Shown here piece after piece: positions 1 to 8,177 of a DNA stretch of 64,000 nucleotides (position 1 is its first letter; each line of letters opens with the position of its first letter). Source of the stretch: RYN-230 sp963814645 (lineage in GTDB: Bacteria; Actinomycetota; Actinomycetes; Streptosporangiales; Streptosporangiaceae); NCBI GenBank assembly GCA_963814645.1, contig CAWFDX010000009.1, positions 310,001-374,000 on the forward strand. The letters run 5' to 3'. Below the pieces are notes generated by a model. The model made no database searches, was not told the origin of the DNA, and was given only the letters and a program-made list of their open reading frames with translations. Made by a program: the position numbers and the translations under genes.

Positions 1-643
1 CCCCGGCGGGCAGCGCGGCGCCGATCGGCGTGGCTGACTGGTCCGGGGTGAGCGCCAGCAGCCGGAAACCGGCCCCGCGCAACTGGCCGAGCTCGCCGTA
101 CCAGTCCGTCATCCGGGCGTACCGCACCGCGAACACGGCGCCCATGGACACCTTGACCGACCGCCGGTAGAGCGGGTCGGCGCAGCGCGGGGACAGAATC
201 ACCGCATCCGCGCCGAACGCGGCCGCGCAGCGGAACACCGCACCCACGTTGCCGTGGTCGACCAGATCCTCCAGCACCACCACCCGCCGCGCCGTGGCCA
301 CCAGCTGGCTCACCTCGGGCAGCGGCGGGCGGGCCACCGCGGCCAGCGCACCGCGGTGCACCCGGTAGCCGGTCAGCCGCCGGGCCACCTCGTCGCTGAC
401 CAGGTACACCGGGGCGGCCACGTCACCGGCCAGCGCGGCCAGCCGGGCCAGCCCGGCCGCGGTGAGCAGCATGGACCGGACTGGATAGCCCGCGGCCAGC
501 GCGCGGCGGATCACCTTGTCCCCCTCCGCGACGAACAGCCCGTGCCGGGCCTCCAGGCTGATCCGCAGGTCGGCGTCGGTCAGCGAGACGTAGTCGGCGA
601 GCCGGGGATCGGCCGGGTCGGTCACCTCGATGACACCTGTCAC
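1..643 (-). CDS. TrmH/SpoU-family RNA 2'-O-methyltransferase (3' end outside window)
   Basis: About 214 residues are visible and the C-terminus lies beyond the left edge. The N-terminal ~100 residues look like a SpoU substrate-binding domain (FVAEGDKVIRRAL). Then comes the SPOUT core with motif NVGAVFRCAAAFGADAVIL (about 135-155) and VKVSMGAVFAVRY (about 175). The family transfers methyl from SAM to a ribose 2'-OH in tRNA or rRNA; the target base cannot be told from sequence. I chose the GTG at 643 because it opens the conserved frame; a second in-frame GTG lies 15 bases downstream. The gene diverges from the VWA protein gene at 780. Confidence 0.85.
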   Translation of the reverse strand, partial: MTGVIEVTDPADPRLADYVSLTDADLRISLEARHGLFVAEGDKVIRRALAAGYPVRSMLLTAAGLARLAALAGDVAAPVYLVSDEVARRLTGYRVHRGALAAVARPPLPEVSQLVATARRVVVLEDLVDHGNVGAVFRCAAAFGADAVILSPRCADPLYRRSVKVSMGAVFAVRYARMTDWYGELGQLRGAGFRLLALTPDQSATPIGAALPAG

Positions 644-779
644 CGTGCCAGTCTGCCGTGCTAGCGACAGCCCACTAACCACAGTCATTACAACCTTAAA
701 AAGTGCCGGATCTGTACTGAGTTGCCCGGATAAAGTCGTGACGCCAGGCCGTGGGGCGCCCCGGATCGCGAGGGATGAC

Positions 780-2531
780 GTGAACGCTGGAGCCATCGGG
801 CGGACCGGCCCGCCGGGCCGCAACCAGCGCGGGCGGCCGCGCCGGGTAAGCATCGTGATTGGGCTGAGCGCGCTGGCCGGCGTGATCGCCTGCACGCTGC
901 TGGTCGCCTTCGGCGCGGAGGCGGTGGTGTCCCGCGCCTCGTGCACCGACCACCCGGTGACCGTCAACCTGGCCGCCTCGCCGGACATCGCCCCCGCGGC
1001 CAGCCATGTGGCCAAGTTCTTCAACGCCGAGCACAACAACGTGCAGGGGCACTGCGCCGTGGTGCACGTCACCAGCGTGCAGTCGTCCACGGCGGCCACC
1101 GAGATATCCGGGAACAAGTCGGCCGCCACCCCCGCTTTCGACGCCTGGATCCCGGACTCCTCGCTGTGGGTGAACGTCGCACGCAGCTTCCCGCAGGGCG
1201 TGCAGCTCGTGCAGCCGACCAGTCTCACGGTGGCCCGGTCCCCGCTGATGATCGTCATGCCCCGGTCGGTGGCGGCCGAGGTGCCTGCCTACGGCTCCTC
1301 AGTGGGCTGGCAGTTCCTGCTGCCGCAGCGGGTCGGCGGCCCGGCCACCGGGCTTGGGCTGCACGTCGAGTTCCCCGATCCGGCGCGCAGCACGGCCGGC
1401 CTGGCCACGCTCATCCAGCTGCAGTCGCTGCTCGGCAGTGGCTCCTCGGCGCTGGCGGCCTTCACCGATTTCGTGCTCAACGTCCAGGTCACCTCCGGCA
1501 CCGGATCGCTGACCTCGCTGACCAGCCTGGCTCAGCGCGCCGGGGACGAGCGGCCAGTCACCATCTCCTCGGAGCAGTCCATCGCGCAGTTCGACCGGGC
1601 CCACCCGGCGGCTGACGCGCTGGCTGGCCGGTACCCCGTGCAGGGCACCCCGGAGCTGAACTACCCCTACGTGCTCACCTCCACCAACCAGCTCGAACGC
1701 CAGGCGGGCCAGCAGTTCGAGAAGGCACTGAAGTCCAGCTACGCGACGTCCTACGTGCAGTATCTGGGCTTCCGCTCGGCAGCCGGCACGGCCCCGGGCT
1801 GGATCGGCCAGTATGGCCTGGACACCGCCCAGCCGAAGCTGACCGCGGCGGCTGCGCCGGGCCAGGCCGAAACCAGCCTGCAGGCCTGGCAAAAGCTCAG
1901 CCTGGGCTCCCGCGACCTGGTGCTGCTGGACGTCTCGGAGCAGATGGCCACCCCGGTGCCCCCGACCGGTACCACCTTGGAGCAGGTCCTCATCCAGGCG
2001 GCCAGCCTGGGCCTGACCCACTTCCCGGACAGCACTCAGATGGGCATCTGGGCGTTCGCCAGCCACCTGGACGGCGCCTTGCCCTACAAACAGCTCGTCC
2101 CGGTCGGGCCGCTGCCCGCGCCGCTGGGCCTCATCACCCGGCGGCAGCAGATCACCCAGGCCACTGAGCAGGGCAAGCCGGTGGCCGGCGCGCCCGCCGC
2201 GCTGTACAGCTCGATCCTGGACGCGTTCAAATCCCTGTCCGCCAGCTACCAGCCCCGGTATGTCAACGCGGTGCTCGTCCTGACGGCCGGGATCGACAAC
2301 GCCAAGGGCGACATGAGTTCCGCGGCGCTGGTGCGCCAGTTGCGCGCGCTGTACAACCCCAACAAGCGGGTCGAGATCGTCCCGCTCATGTTCGGCACGG
2401 CCGGGAACTTCGCCGCACTGCAGCAGGTCGCCCGGGCCACCGGCGGCGTGGCGTTCGACATCACCAGCCCTAAGCAGATCAACAGCGCGTTCTTCACCGG
2501 CATCGCACAGCGGCTCAGCGTCGCTGGATAG
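780..2531 (+). CDS. membrane-anchored substrate-binding and VWA domain protein
   Basis: 583 residues from a GTG at 780 preceded by AGGG; the frame is open further upstream but without family similarity. A single membrane segment (about 24-46) follows an Arg-rich cytoplasmic tail. An extracellular solute-binding-protein-like region (about 60-330) is followed by a von Willebrand A domain (about 375-580, starting RDLVLLDVSEQMA). The metal-site motif that usually reads DxSxS reads DVSEQ here, so metal coordination may be altered. Proteins with this architecture occur singly in many actinomycetes; the ligand is unknown. It is followed by a strong hairpin and converges on the phosphotransferase gene. 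Confidence 0.82.
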   Translation: MNAGAIGRTGPPGRNQRGRPRRVSIVIGLSALAGVIACTLLVAFGAEAVVSRASCTDHPVTVNLAASPDIAPAASHVAKFFNAEHNNVQGHCAVVHVTSVQSSTAATEISGNKSAATPAFDAWIPDSSLWVNVARSFPQGVQLVQPTSLTVARSPLMIVMPRSVAAEVPAYGSSVGWQFLLPQRVGGPATGLGLHVEFPDPARSTAGLATLIQLQSLLGSGSSALAAFTDFVLNVQVTSGTGSLTSLTSLAQRAGDERPVTISSEQSIAQFDRAHPAADALAGRYPVQGTPELNYPYVLTSTNQLERQAGQQFEKALKSSYATSYVQYLGFRSAAGTAPGWIGQYGLDTAQPKLTAAAAPGQAETSLQAWQKLSLGSRDLVLLDVSEQMATPVPPTGTTLEQVLIQAASLGLTHFPDSTQMGIWAFASHLDGALPYKQLVPVGPLPAPLGLITRRQQITQATEQGKPVAGAPAALYSSILDAFKSLSASYQPRYVNAVLVLTAGIDNAKGDMSSAALVRQLRALYNPNKRVEIVPLMFGTAGNFAALQQVARATGGVAFDITSPKQINSAFFTGIAQRLSVAG

Positions 2532-2607
2532 TGGATCTGAACTGCGGAAACATGCTCTGGCTGCGGGCCAGCCAGCGAGCCAAAAAAATCTTACGGATCT
2601 ATGACAA

Positions 2608-2633
2608 CCGGCTTCGGAGCCGGCGCGTCTTTT
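2608..2633 (+). terminator. hairpin terminator after the VWA gene
   Basis: CCGGCT (2608-2613) pairs with AGCCGG (2618-2623) around a TCGG tetraloop, followed by CGCGTCTTTTA. The six-pair stem with a UNCG-type loop and a short T tract fits an intrinsic terminator for the upstream plus-strand gene. Confidence 0.6.
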
Positions 2634-2637
2634 ATGT

Positions 2638-2769
2638 GAGGCCCGACGAGAGCGGGGCGTCGGGCCTCGACAGAGCTTCTCCAGCAGGGTCGGTCTGGTG
2701 CGAGTATTCGCCAGGCCACTGGCTGGGGAACGGGACGTGAGGTCCGGCAAGAGCGGGGTGCCGGGCCTC
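2638..2769. terminator. two related hairpins between convergent genes
   Basis: The first hairpin pairs GAGGCCCGACG (2638-2648) with CGTCGGGCCTC (2658-2668). The second pairs GAGGTCCGGCA (2739-2749) with TGCCGGGCCTC (2759-2769). Both have nearly the same loop (AGAGCGGGG / AGAGCGGGG-like), so they look like copies about 100 bases apart. A third stem, CCGGCCCG/CGGGCCGG, lies at 2781-2799. They sit between the convergent VWA and phosphotransferase genes and could stop transcription from both sides. Confidence 0.6.
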
Positions 2770-2807
2770 ATTTCCGTTTTCCGGCCCGTTTCGGGCCGGC
2801 CGGCCGC

Positions 2808-3932
2808 TCAGCCTGCCGCGTCCAGCAGCCGGTGCGCCCGCTGGATCAGTGCTGGCACGGCCGCGCCTTCCCGCTCGAATCCCTCACCCACCGTCTTGTG
2901 CTGCAGGAACCGCGCGTGGATGCCTTCCAGCACCACCGCGAGCTTGAAGCAGCCGAACGCCATGTAGTAGCCGAGGCCGGATACGTCCCGCCCGGTCGCC
3001 GCCGCGTACCGGTCCGCGACCTGCGCCCTGGTCAGGAAGCCAGGGCTGGCCGTGACCGTAGCCGCCACGCTGAGCTCGTCAGATTCCGGGTCATCCTGCT
3101 CGGCCCAGTAGACGAGGGCCAGGCCGAGATCGGCCAGCGGGTCGCCCAGGGTGGACATCTCCCAATCCAGCACGGCCGCGATAGACGGCCGGGCGCCCAG
3201 CGTGACCAGCATGTTGTCCAGCCGGTAATCACCGTGCACCAGGGTCCCTGGGCCCGCGGCAGCGATCGCGGCCGGCAGCGCCGCGGCCAGCCGCGTGGTG
3301 AGCTCCGCGTACCCCGGCATGTCCCGGGTGTTGGACAGCTCCCACTGGCGCTGCCAGCGGGCTAGCTGCCGCTCCAGGTAGCCTTCCGGCCGGCCGAAGC
3401 CGGTCAGCCCGGCCGCGGCCAGGTCCACACCGTGGATGGCGGCCAGCATGTCCGCGAAGTTCTCCGACAACTGGCGGGCCTGGCCCGGGCTGACCTGCTC
3501 GCCGTCCGCCTCGGTGCGCAGGACCAGCCCGGGCACGTAGGCCATGACGTAGAACGGGGCGCCGATCACCTCCGGTTCTGTGCACCGCCCGGCCACCGGA
3601 GGCACCGGGACCGCGGTGCCGCGCAGCGCACTGAGCACCTGGTATTCCCGGCCCATGTCATGTGCGGTGGGCAGCACATGCCCGAGCGGGGGGCGGCGCA
3701 GCACCAGCAGCGGTGCGTCCGGGCCGGCCGCGGCCCGGCCGTCCACCAGGTAGGTCAGGTTAGACCGGCCGCCCGCGATCAGCCGGACGGCGGGCGGCGC
3801 GGCCACCGGGAGGATGCCGTTGTCGCGCAGCCAGCGGCCGAGCCGGTCCGGGTCGTCGATGCCCGGCACCGCGCCGGACCCGGGGCCAGCCGCAGGCTCT
3901 GCTTCAGCTCCAGGGACAGCACCGTCCGGCAT
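2808..3932 (-). CDS. aminoglycoside-phosphotransferase-fold kinase (ACAD10/11-like)
   Basis: 374 residues with the APH/choline-kinase fold: nucleotide-binding region GGRSNLTYLVDG near residue 50, catalytic loop HGDYRLDN (about 232) and metal-binding LDWEMSTLGDPLADL (about 252). The sequence style matches phosphotransferases that in actinobacteria accompany acyl-CoA dehydrogenases and are related to the kinase half of ACAD10/11, rather than true antibiotic kinases. No acyl-CoA dehydrogenase is adjacent, so the substrate is undetermined. It ends in the multi-hairpin region at 2638-2799. Confidence 0.83.
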   Translation of the reverse strand: MPDGAVPGAEAEPAAGPGSGAVPGIDDPDRLGRWLRDNGILPVAAPPAVRLIAGGRSNLTYLVDGRAAAGPDAPLLVLRRPPLGHVLPTAHDMGREYQVLSALRGTAVPVPPVAGRCTEPEVIGAPFYVMAYVPGLVLRTEADGEQVSPGQARQLSENFADMLAAIHGVDLAAAGLTGFGRPEGYLERQLARWQRQWELSNTRDMPGYAELTTRLAAALPAAIAAAGPGTLVHGDYRLDNMLVTLGARPSIAAVLDWEMSTLGDPLADLGLALVYWAEQDDPESDELSVAATVTASPGFLTRAQVADRYAAATGRDVSGLGYYMAFGCFKLAVVLEGIHARFLQHKTVGEGFEREGAAVPALIQRAHRLLDAAG

Positions 3933-4174
3933 GGCTCACACTCCCGTCCGCGCGCTCCGGCCCACACTCCCTGGGGGCCGGGTACGTATCAGGAAAGTAT
4001 CTATCAGGACGGCCGCGCCCGGCCCGGTCACCAGCCTGGGCGCCAGGCCAAGGCGCCCCCCATCGGGTCCGGACACTTCTGGGTATGGACCTTATTCACG
4101 CACTGTGGCATAGGTAGTTACCAGGAGCCACGGGGCAGGCTCGGCCAAAGGTCTAGCCAATCGGAAGGATCGCC

Positions 4175-5011
4175 GTGACTGACGCGTGGATGCCCGGAGC
4201 CGAGCGAATCACGGCCCCCGCTGACGGCGGCACCATGAAGGGTGGCGCGCCCCGTGCCGTCTGGCTGCCGGTGTACGCCAACCCGCTGGTGCTGCCCGCC
4301 CGGGCGGTGGCCGAGCGGCTCATCGAGCTGGGCCTGCCCAGTCATCTGGTCTGGAACCCGGTCTCTGGCGACGTGGCCCAGCTGATCCCGGCCGTCCGGG
4401 GGGCCCGTGCGCTGGGCTGGCCAGAGGGCCAGGGCTGGCTGGACGGCCCGGGCTGGCCGGACAGGCCCGGCTGGGCTCTGGGCATGGACCCGGCCTGGGG
4501 CCCGGCGTCCTCGGCGGCCGAGCCGACCGCGCCCGCCGCCCGGGACGGGCTGGCCGCGATCAACACCGAGGGCCGGGTCTGCGTCCAGATCGCGGTCCTG
4601 AGCCGGGCCTGGTGGCCGTTCACCGAGGGCCCGGCCGAGCGGCTCCAGGAGATCGTGACCTGGCTCGACTCGTGGCAGGTGACCAGGCACTGGCCGGCCG
4701 GGCGGCCAGCCCGGTTCCCCGGCGCCGGCCCCGCGGCGGCCTGCCGCCGGCCCGCGCCCCGCGCGCTGACCGCCCTGGCCGAAGCGGCCGGGACGGGCCC
4801 GGGCCGGCGGCGCAACTGGGCCCAGGGCGGCCACTTCGCCGCCGTCCAGGTACCCGGCTGCGCCGCGGCTGGCGCGGGCCATATCGAGCTGGGCCGGCCG
4901 GATCGCGATCAGCCCCGGATCAGCCCGGCCCGGCCCGCGGGCAGCCCGGCCAGGATCCCGGCCAGGACCTGGCAGCCGCGGCTGACCCCGGCCAAGTCGG
5001 CCGCGCCGTAG
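4175..5011 (+). CDS. unrecognised protein with endolysin-like C-terminal motif
   Basis: 278 residues as read. The N-terminal part (VYANPLVLPARAVAERL, SHLVWNPVSGDVAQLIPAV) and the middle (AINTEGRVCVQIAVL, ERLQEIVTWLDSWQV) look like ordinary conserved coding sequence. The segment NWAQGGHFAAVQVPG near residue 218 resembles the GHYGHSQVPENxHWDPG motif of actinophage-type amidase proteins, but the DPG/metal-ligand part is not seen. Residues 110-135 hold a low-complexity Gly/Trp/Asp insert. The last ~34 residues run antisense over the end of the MocR gene, so the true end may be earlier. Function not assignable. Confidence 0.5.
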   Translation: MTDAWMPGAERITAPADGGTMKGGAPRAVWLPVYANPLVLPARAVAERLIELGLPSHLVWNPVSGDVAQLIPAVRGARALGWPEGQGWLDGPGWPDRPGWALGMDPAWGPASSAAEPTAPAARDGLAAINTEGRVCVQIAVLSRAWWPFTEGPAERLQEIVTWLDSWQVTRHWPAGRPARFPGAGPAAACRRPAPRALTALAEAAGTGPGRRRNWAQGGHFAAVQVPGCAAAGAGHIELGRPDRDQPRISPARPAGSPARIPARTWQPRLTPAKSAAP

Positions 5012-6396
5012 CCGAGCACCAGCCCGTGCCGACTGGCCGGGCCGGCGAAGTATTTGTCCAGGCTGGCCACGTCCACCCCGCGTGCCGCGGCGGCCGCCAG
5101 CACGCCCGGCAGCACGTCGCCCGGCAGCTCGCAGACCATGTGCATGCCCGCGGTGTCCCCGGTCAGCCAGCCGGCGCTGGCCGGCTGGCCGGCCAGCGCC
5201 TCGCCGAGCACCGCGGTCATCGCGCCGCGCCGCCGGGCGTACTCCTGCCGCATCCGCCGCACGTGCCGGTCCAGGTCGCCCCGGGCCAGCAGCTCGGTCA
5301 CCGCGTGCTGCACCGGCTCGGGCACCTTCACGCCGAGGTCGACGGCCGTCTCAGCGAGCACCGCGACCAGGTCGGCCCGGGCCAGCAGCCAGCCCGCACC
5401 GAGCGCCGGGGTAAGCGTCTTCGACGTGGTGCCCAGGTAGATGACCACCTCGGGGTCCAGGCCAAACAGCGTCGGCAGCGGGCCGACGTCGTAGCGGAAC
5501 TCGCCGTCGTAGTCGTCCTCCACGATGAGCGCCCCGGTGGCCCGGGCCCAGGCCGCGAGCGCCTGACGGCGGGGCACCGGCAGCCGCCCGCCCAGCGGGT
5601 ACTGATGGGCGGGCGTGGTGTACACCAGCCGCAGCCCAGCCGGCAGCTCGTCCACTACCAGCCCGTCCGCATCCACCCGGCACGGCACCAGGTGGGCGCC
5701 GTGCGCGGCGAACACCGACCGGGCCGTCTGGTAGCCCGGTTCCTCCACGCCGACCCGGTCGCCCGGCCGGAGCAGGCCGCTCGCGATCAGCTGCAGGCCC
5801 GCCGCGACCCCGCGGGTGACCAGGACCTGGTCCGCCGCGCAGCGCAGGCCCCGGCCGCGGCGCAGGTAGCCGATGATCTGATCGCGCAACGCGGCCAGGC
5901 CGCGCGGGTCAGGCCAGCTGGACACCGGCTGGGCGGCGGCCCGCCGCCAGGCCCGGCGCCAGGCGGCCTGATCGATCCCGGCCACCCAGGGGACGCCGGG
6001 GCGCAGGTTGACCCGGGCCGGCCCGGCGGCGGCCGCCCCGGGCCCGGGGGCGGCCAGCACAGCCGGCCTGGCGGACGCCCAGCCCGGCCCGGGCGGCGCG
6101 CCGCCCGGCATGCCCGGGTGACCCGGCGCACCGGGCGCGACAAAGGTCCCGGAGCCGTGCCGCCCTTCCAGCCAGCCCTCGGCGAACAGCTGGGTATAGG
6201 CGGCCGTCACCACCGTCCGGCTCACCCCGAGCAGGCCGGCCAGGACGCGGGTGGACGGCAGCCGCTCACCCGCGGCCAGCCGCCCGTCGGCGAGCGCCGC
6301 GCGCAGCTGCGCGGAGATCTGCTCGGTCAGCGGCAGCGGCCCGGCCCGGTCGGTGGTCAGCGGCAGCTCAATGGCAGCGCGGGGGAAAGTGGTCAT
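4909..6396 (-). CDS. MocR/PdxR-type GntR regulator with aminotransferase domain
   Basis: 495 residues from an ATG at 6396 with GGGAAG six bases upstream; longer readings would run into the divergent gene. The N-terminal winged helix (about 10-80; EQISAQLRAALADGRL, STRVLAGLLGVSRTVV) is GntR-like. A linker rich in Gly/Pro leads to a fold-type I aminotransferase domain (about 130-480) with the PLP lysine in GTTSKTLTPALGAGW (about 324) and DDYDGEFRY upstream. MocR proteins sense PLP or amino compounds. The next gene, read divergently, is a PNPOx-like flavoprotein, so vitamin B6 metabolism is the likely theme. Confidence 0.9.
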   Translation of the reverse strand: MTTFPRAAIELPLTTDRAGPLPLTEQISAQLRAALADGRLAAGERLPSTRVLAGLLGVSRTVVTAAYTQLFAEGWLEGRHGSGTFVAPGAPGHPGMPGGAPPGPGWASARPAVLAAPGPGAAAAGPARVNLRPGVPWVAGIDQAAWRRAWRRAAAQPVSSWPDPRGLAALRDQIIGYLRRGRGLRCAADQVLVTRGVAAGLQLIASGLLRPGDRVGVEEPGYQTARSVFAAHGAHLVPCRVDADGLVVDELPAGLRLVYTTPAHQYPLGGRLPVPRRQALAAWARATGALIVEDDYDGEFRYDVGPLPTLFGLDPEVVIYLGTTSKTLTPALGAGWLLARADLVAVLAETAVDLGVKVPEPVQHAVTELLARGDLDRHVRRMRQEYARRRGAMTAVLGEALAGQPASAGWLTGDTAGMHMVCELPGDVLPGVLAAAAARGVDVASLDKYFAGPASRHGLVLGYGAADLAGVSRGCQVLAGILAGLPAGRAGLIRG

Positions 6397-6410
6397 CTGT
6401 TCTTCCCATA

Positions 6411-6436
6411 AAGTGGCTACAGTCATAAGTCCACTT
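6411..6436. promoter_or_regulatory. candidate MocR operator in divergent promoter
   Basis: AAGTGG (6411-6416) and CCACTT (6431-6436) form an inverted repeat with a 14-base spacer in the 60-base gap between the MocR gene and the PNPOx-like gene. Half-site centres are 20 bases apart, two helical turns, as expected for a dimeric GntR-type regulator bound to one face. The assignment to this MocR protein is inferred from position. Confidence 0.5.
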
Positions 6437-6456
6437 GATAGGTACGGTAAGCCATC

Positions 6457-7131
6457 ATGAGCGCTGACGACACCCTGACCCTGTCCGCCACCCCCCGGAC
6501 CGCGCTGCACCGGCACAAGGAACGCGGCCGGACCGACCGGGCCGACCTGTACGCCGTGCTCGACGCGGGCCTGATCTGCCATCTCGGTGTGGTCATCGAT
6601 GGCCTGCCAGTAGTGCTGCCAACCGCCTACGGCCGCGACGGCGACGTGCTCTACCTGCACGGCTCATCGGCCAACCGGAGCAACCTGGCCGCTGACGGGC
6701 AGGAAGTCTGTGTCACCGTGACGCACCTGGACGGGATCGTCTGCGCCCGCGCCGTGTTCAGTCACTCGATGAACTACCGCTGCGCGGTGGTCTTCGGCCG
6801 GGCCCGGCTGGTCACCGATGACCAGGAGCGGCTGGCCGCGCTGCGGGTGATCACCGAGCAGCTGATCCCGGGCCGGTGGGCGGCGGCCCGGCAACCGTCG
6901 CGCAAGGAGATGGCCGCCACCTCGGTGCTGGCCGTTCCGCTGGATGATGCCTCGGTCAAGGTTCGCACCGGGCCACCCGCCGACGAGCCGGCCGACCATG
7001 ACCTCGACGTGTGGGCCGGGGTGCTGCCCGCCACGCTGACCTTCGGCGAGCCGCAGCCGGACCCGGCGCTGCCGGCCGGCACGGCGGTGCCCGGGCACAT
7101 CCGCGGGGCAGCCGGCCGGCCCCGCGGCTGA
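6457..7131 (+). CDS. pyridoxamine 5'-phosphate oxidase-like flavoprotein
   Basis: 224 residues with the FMN-binding split-barrel fold: HLGVVIDGLPVVLPTAYGRDG, LYLHGSSANRSNLA and VCVTVTHLDGIVCARAVF, followed by YRCAVVFGRARLV. This pattern matches the PNPOx-like family of small FMN or F420 enzymes rather than canonical PdxH. The ATG at 6457 has AGGTACGG upstream. It shares its promoter with the MocR regulator, so it is probably its target; an oxidase or reductase acting on B6 vitamers is plausible but unproven. Confidence 0.83.
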   Translation: MSADDTLTLSATPRTALHRHKERGRTDRADLYAVLDAGLICHLGVVIDGLPVVLPTAYGRDGDVLYLHGSSANRSNLAADGQEVCVTVTHLDGIVCARAVFSHSMNYRCAVVFGRARLVTDDQERLAALRVITEQLIPGRWAAARQPSRKEMAATSVLAVPLDDASVKVRTGPPADEPADHDLDVWAGVLPATLTFGEPQPDPALPAGTAVPGHIRGAAGRPRG

Positions 7132-7207
7132 CGCGCCGGTGCGGCCGGCGAGTGGCCAGGCGGGGGACCTGGACAAGGTGCCTGCGACGAGGCTCTAGTC
7201 TTGGGGG

Positions 7208-7858
7208 ATGACTGACCGGCTCGTCTGGATCGACTGTGAGATGACCGGGCTTGACCTGGCCCGTGATGCCCTTATCGAGATCGCCTGCCTGGTGACCGAC
7301 GGCAACCTGAACGTGCTCGACGAGGGCGTGGATCTCGTGATCAAGCCTCCGGCGGAGGCGGTAGACCAGATGGTGCCGGTAGTCCGGGAGATGCACACCA
7401 CGTCAGGCCTGATCGACGAGCTGCCGTCCGGGGTCACCCTGGCCGAGGCCCAGGAGCAGGTGCTCGGCTACGTGCGCCGCCTGGTGCAGGACGCGCGCCG
7501 GGTGCCGCTGTGCGGCAACTCCATCGCCACCGACCGCGCGTTCCTGGCCCGCGACATGCCCGAACTGGACGCGTTCCTGCACTACCGGATGGTCGACGTG
7601 TCGAGCATCAAGGAACTCGCCCGGCGCTGGTACCCGCGGGCGTACTTCGCCAGCCCGCAGAAGCACGGCGGGCACCGGGCCCTGGCCGACATCCGGGAAA
7701 GCATCCAGGAACTGCGCTACTACCGCGAGGCGATCTTCGTCCCGGAGCCCGGGCCGGACTCGGCCACGGCCCGGGAGGTCGCCAGCAAGTACGGCGTGGC
7801 CCCAACGGGCAACGGGGCCGGCGAGCGGGCCGCCAACCCGGGGCCGGCCGCTGGCTGA
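7208..7858 (+). CDS. orn: oligoribonuclease
   Basis: 216 residues, typical for Orn. All DEDDh exonuclease elements are visible: WIDCEMTGLD (exo I), GNSIATDRAFL (exo II) and HGGHRALADIRESI (exo III with the catalytic His and Asp). The YRMVDVSSIKEL segment is characteristic of Orn rather than of epsilon-type exonucleases. The enzyme degrades 2-5 nt RNAs, including pGpG, in the cytoplasm. As in many actinobacteria it lies directly upstream of a tRNA-His gene. The C-terminal ~20 residues are a low-complexity tail. Confidence 0.95.
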   Translation: MTDRLVWIDCEMTGLDLARDALIEIACLVTDGNLNVLDEGVDLVIKPPAEAVDQMVPVVREMHTTSGLIDELPSGVTLAEAQEQVLGYVRRLVQDARRVPLCGNSIATDRAFLARDMPELDAFLHYRMVDVSSIKELARRWYPRAYFASPQKHGGHRALADIRESIQELRYYREAIFVPEPGPDSATAREVASKYGVAPTGNGAGERAANPGPAAG

Positions 7859-7931
7859 CCGGCCGCTGCGGCCGGCTAGCCAGTTCGATGCAGCCCGGTG
7901 GCACCGCTATGCTTGAGCAGCCGTCGGCGAT

Positions 7932-8009
7932 GGTGGGCGTAGCTCAGTTGGTTAGAGCGCCAGGTTGTGGTCCTGGATGTCGTGGGTTCGAATCCCATCG
8001 CTCACCCCA
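7932..8009 (+). tRNA. tRNA-His (GTG)
   Basis: A complete cloverleaf can be drawn. The acceptor stem GTGGGCG (7933-7939) pairs with CGCTCAC (7999-8005), with one G-U pair. The anticodon loop TTGTGGT has anticodon GTG at 7967-7969 between CCAGG/CCTGG stems. The T arm carries GGTTCGAATCC. G-1 (7932) opposite C73 (8006) is encoded, as is usual in bacterial tRNA-His, and CCA is encoded at 8007-8009. Confidence 0.97.
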
Positions 8010-8030
8010 TGTGATGTGGCAAGACACCGG

Positions 8031-8066
8031 AATGGCCCCGGACCCACGTTAGGGTTCGGGGCCATT
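8031..8066 (+). terminator. hairpin downstream of tRNA-His
   Basis: AATGGCCCCG-GACCC pairs with GGGTT-CGGGGCCATT around ACGTTA, a stem of about 14 pairs with one imperfection. There is no real T tract, as is common in high-GC actinobacteria. Position suggests termination of the orn/tRNA-His transcript. Confidence 0.6.
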
Positions 8067-8177
8067 GGCCTGAAGGCCTTCCAGAAATCTGGAACCTTGA
8101 CCCGGCGACCTGGGTAAATGCCCTATCCCGGTCTAGCATGCCCGGCGGGCCGGCCATCCTAGGGCGGGGGTGATGAC

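Noticed and set aside
1299..2771. 490-residue reading frame antisense to the VWA gene
   Set aside because: Arg/Gly/His-rich composition typical of antisense frames in GC-rich DNA, no domain, and the plus-strand gene is clearly real.
4612..6411. 599-residue reading frame antisense to the MocR gene
   Set aside because: Low-complexity Pro/Arg/Gly protein opposite a well-conserved regulator.
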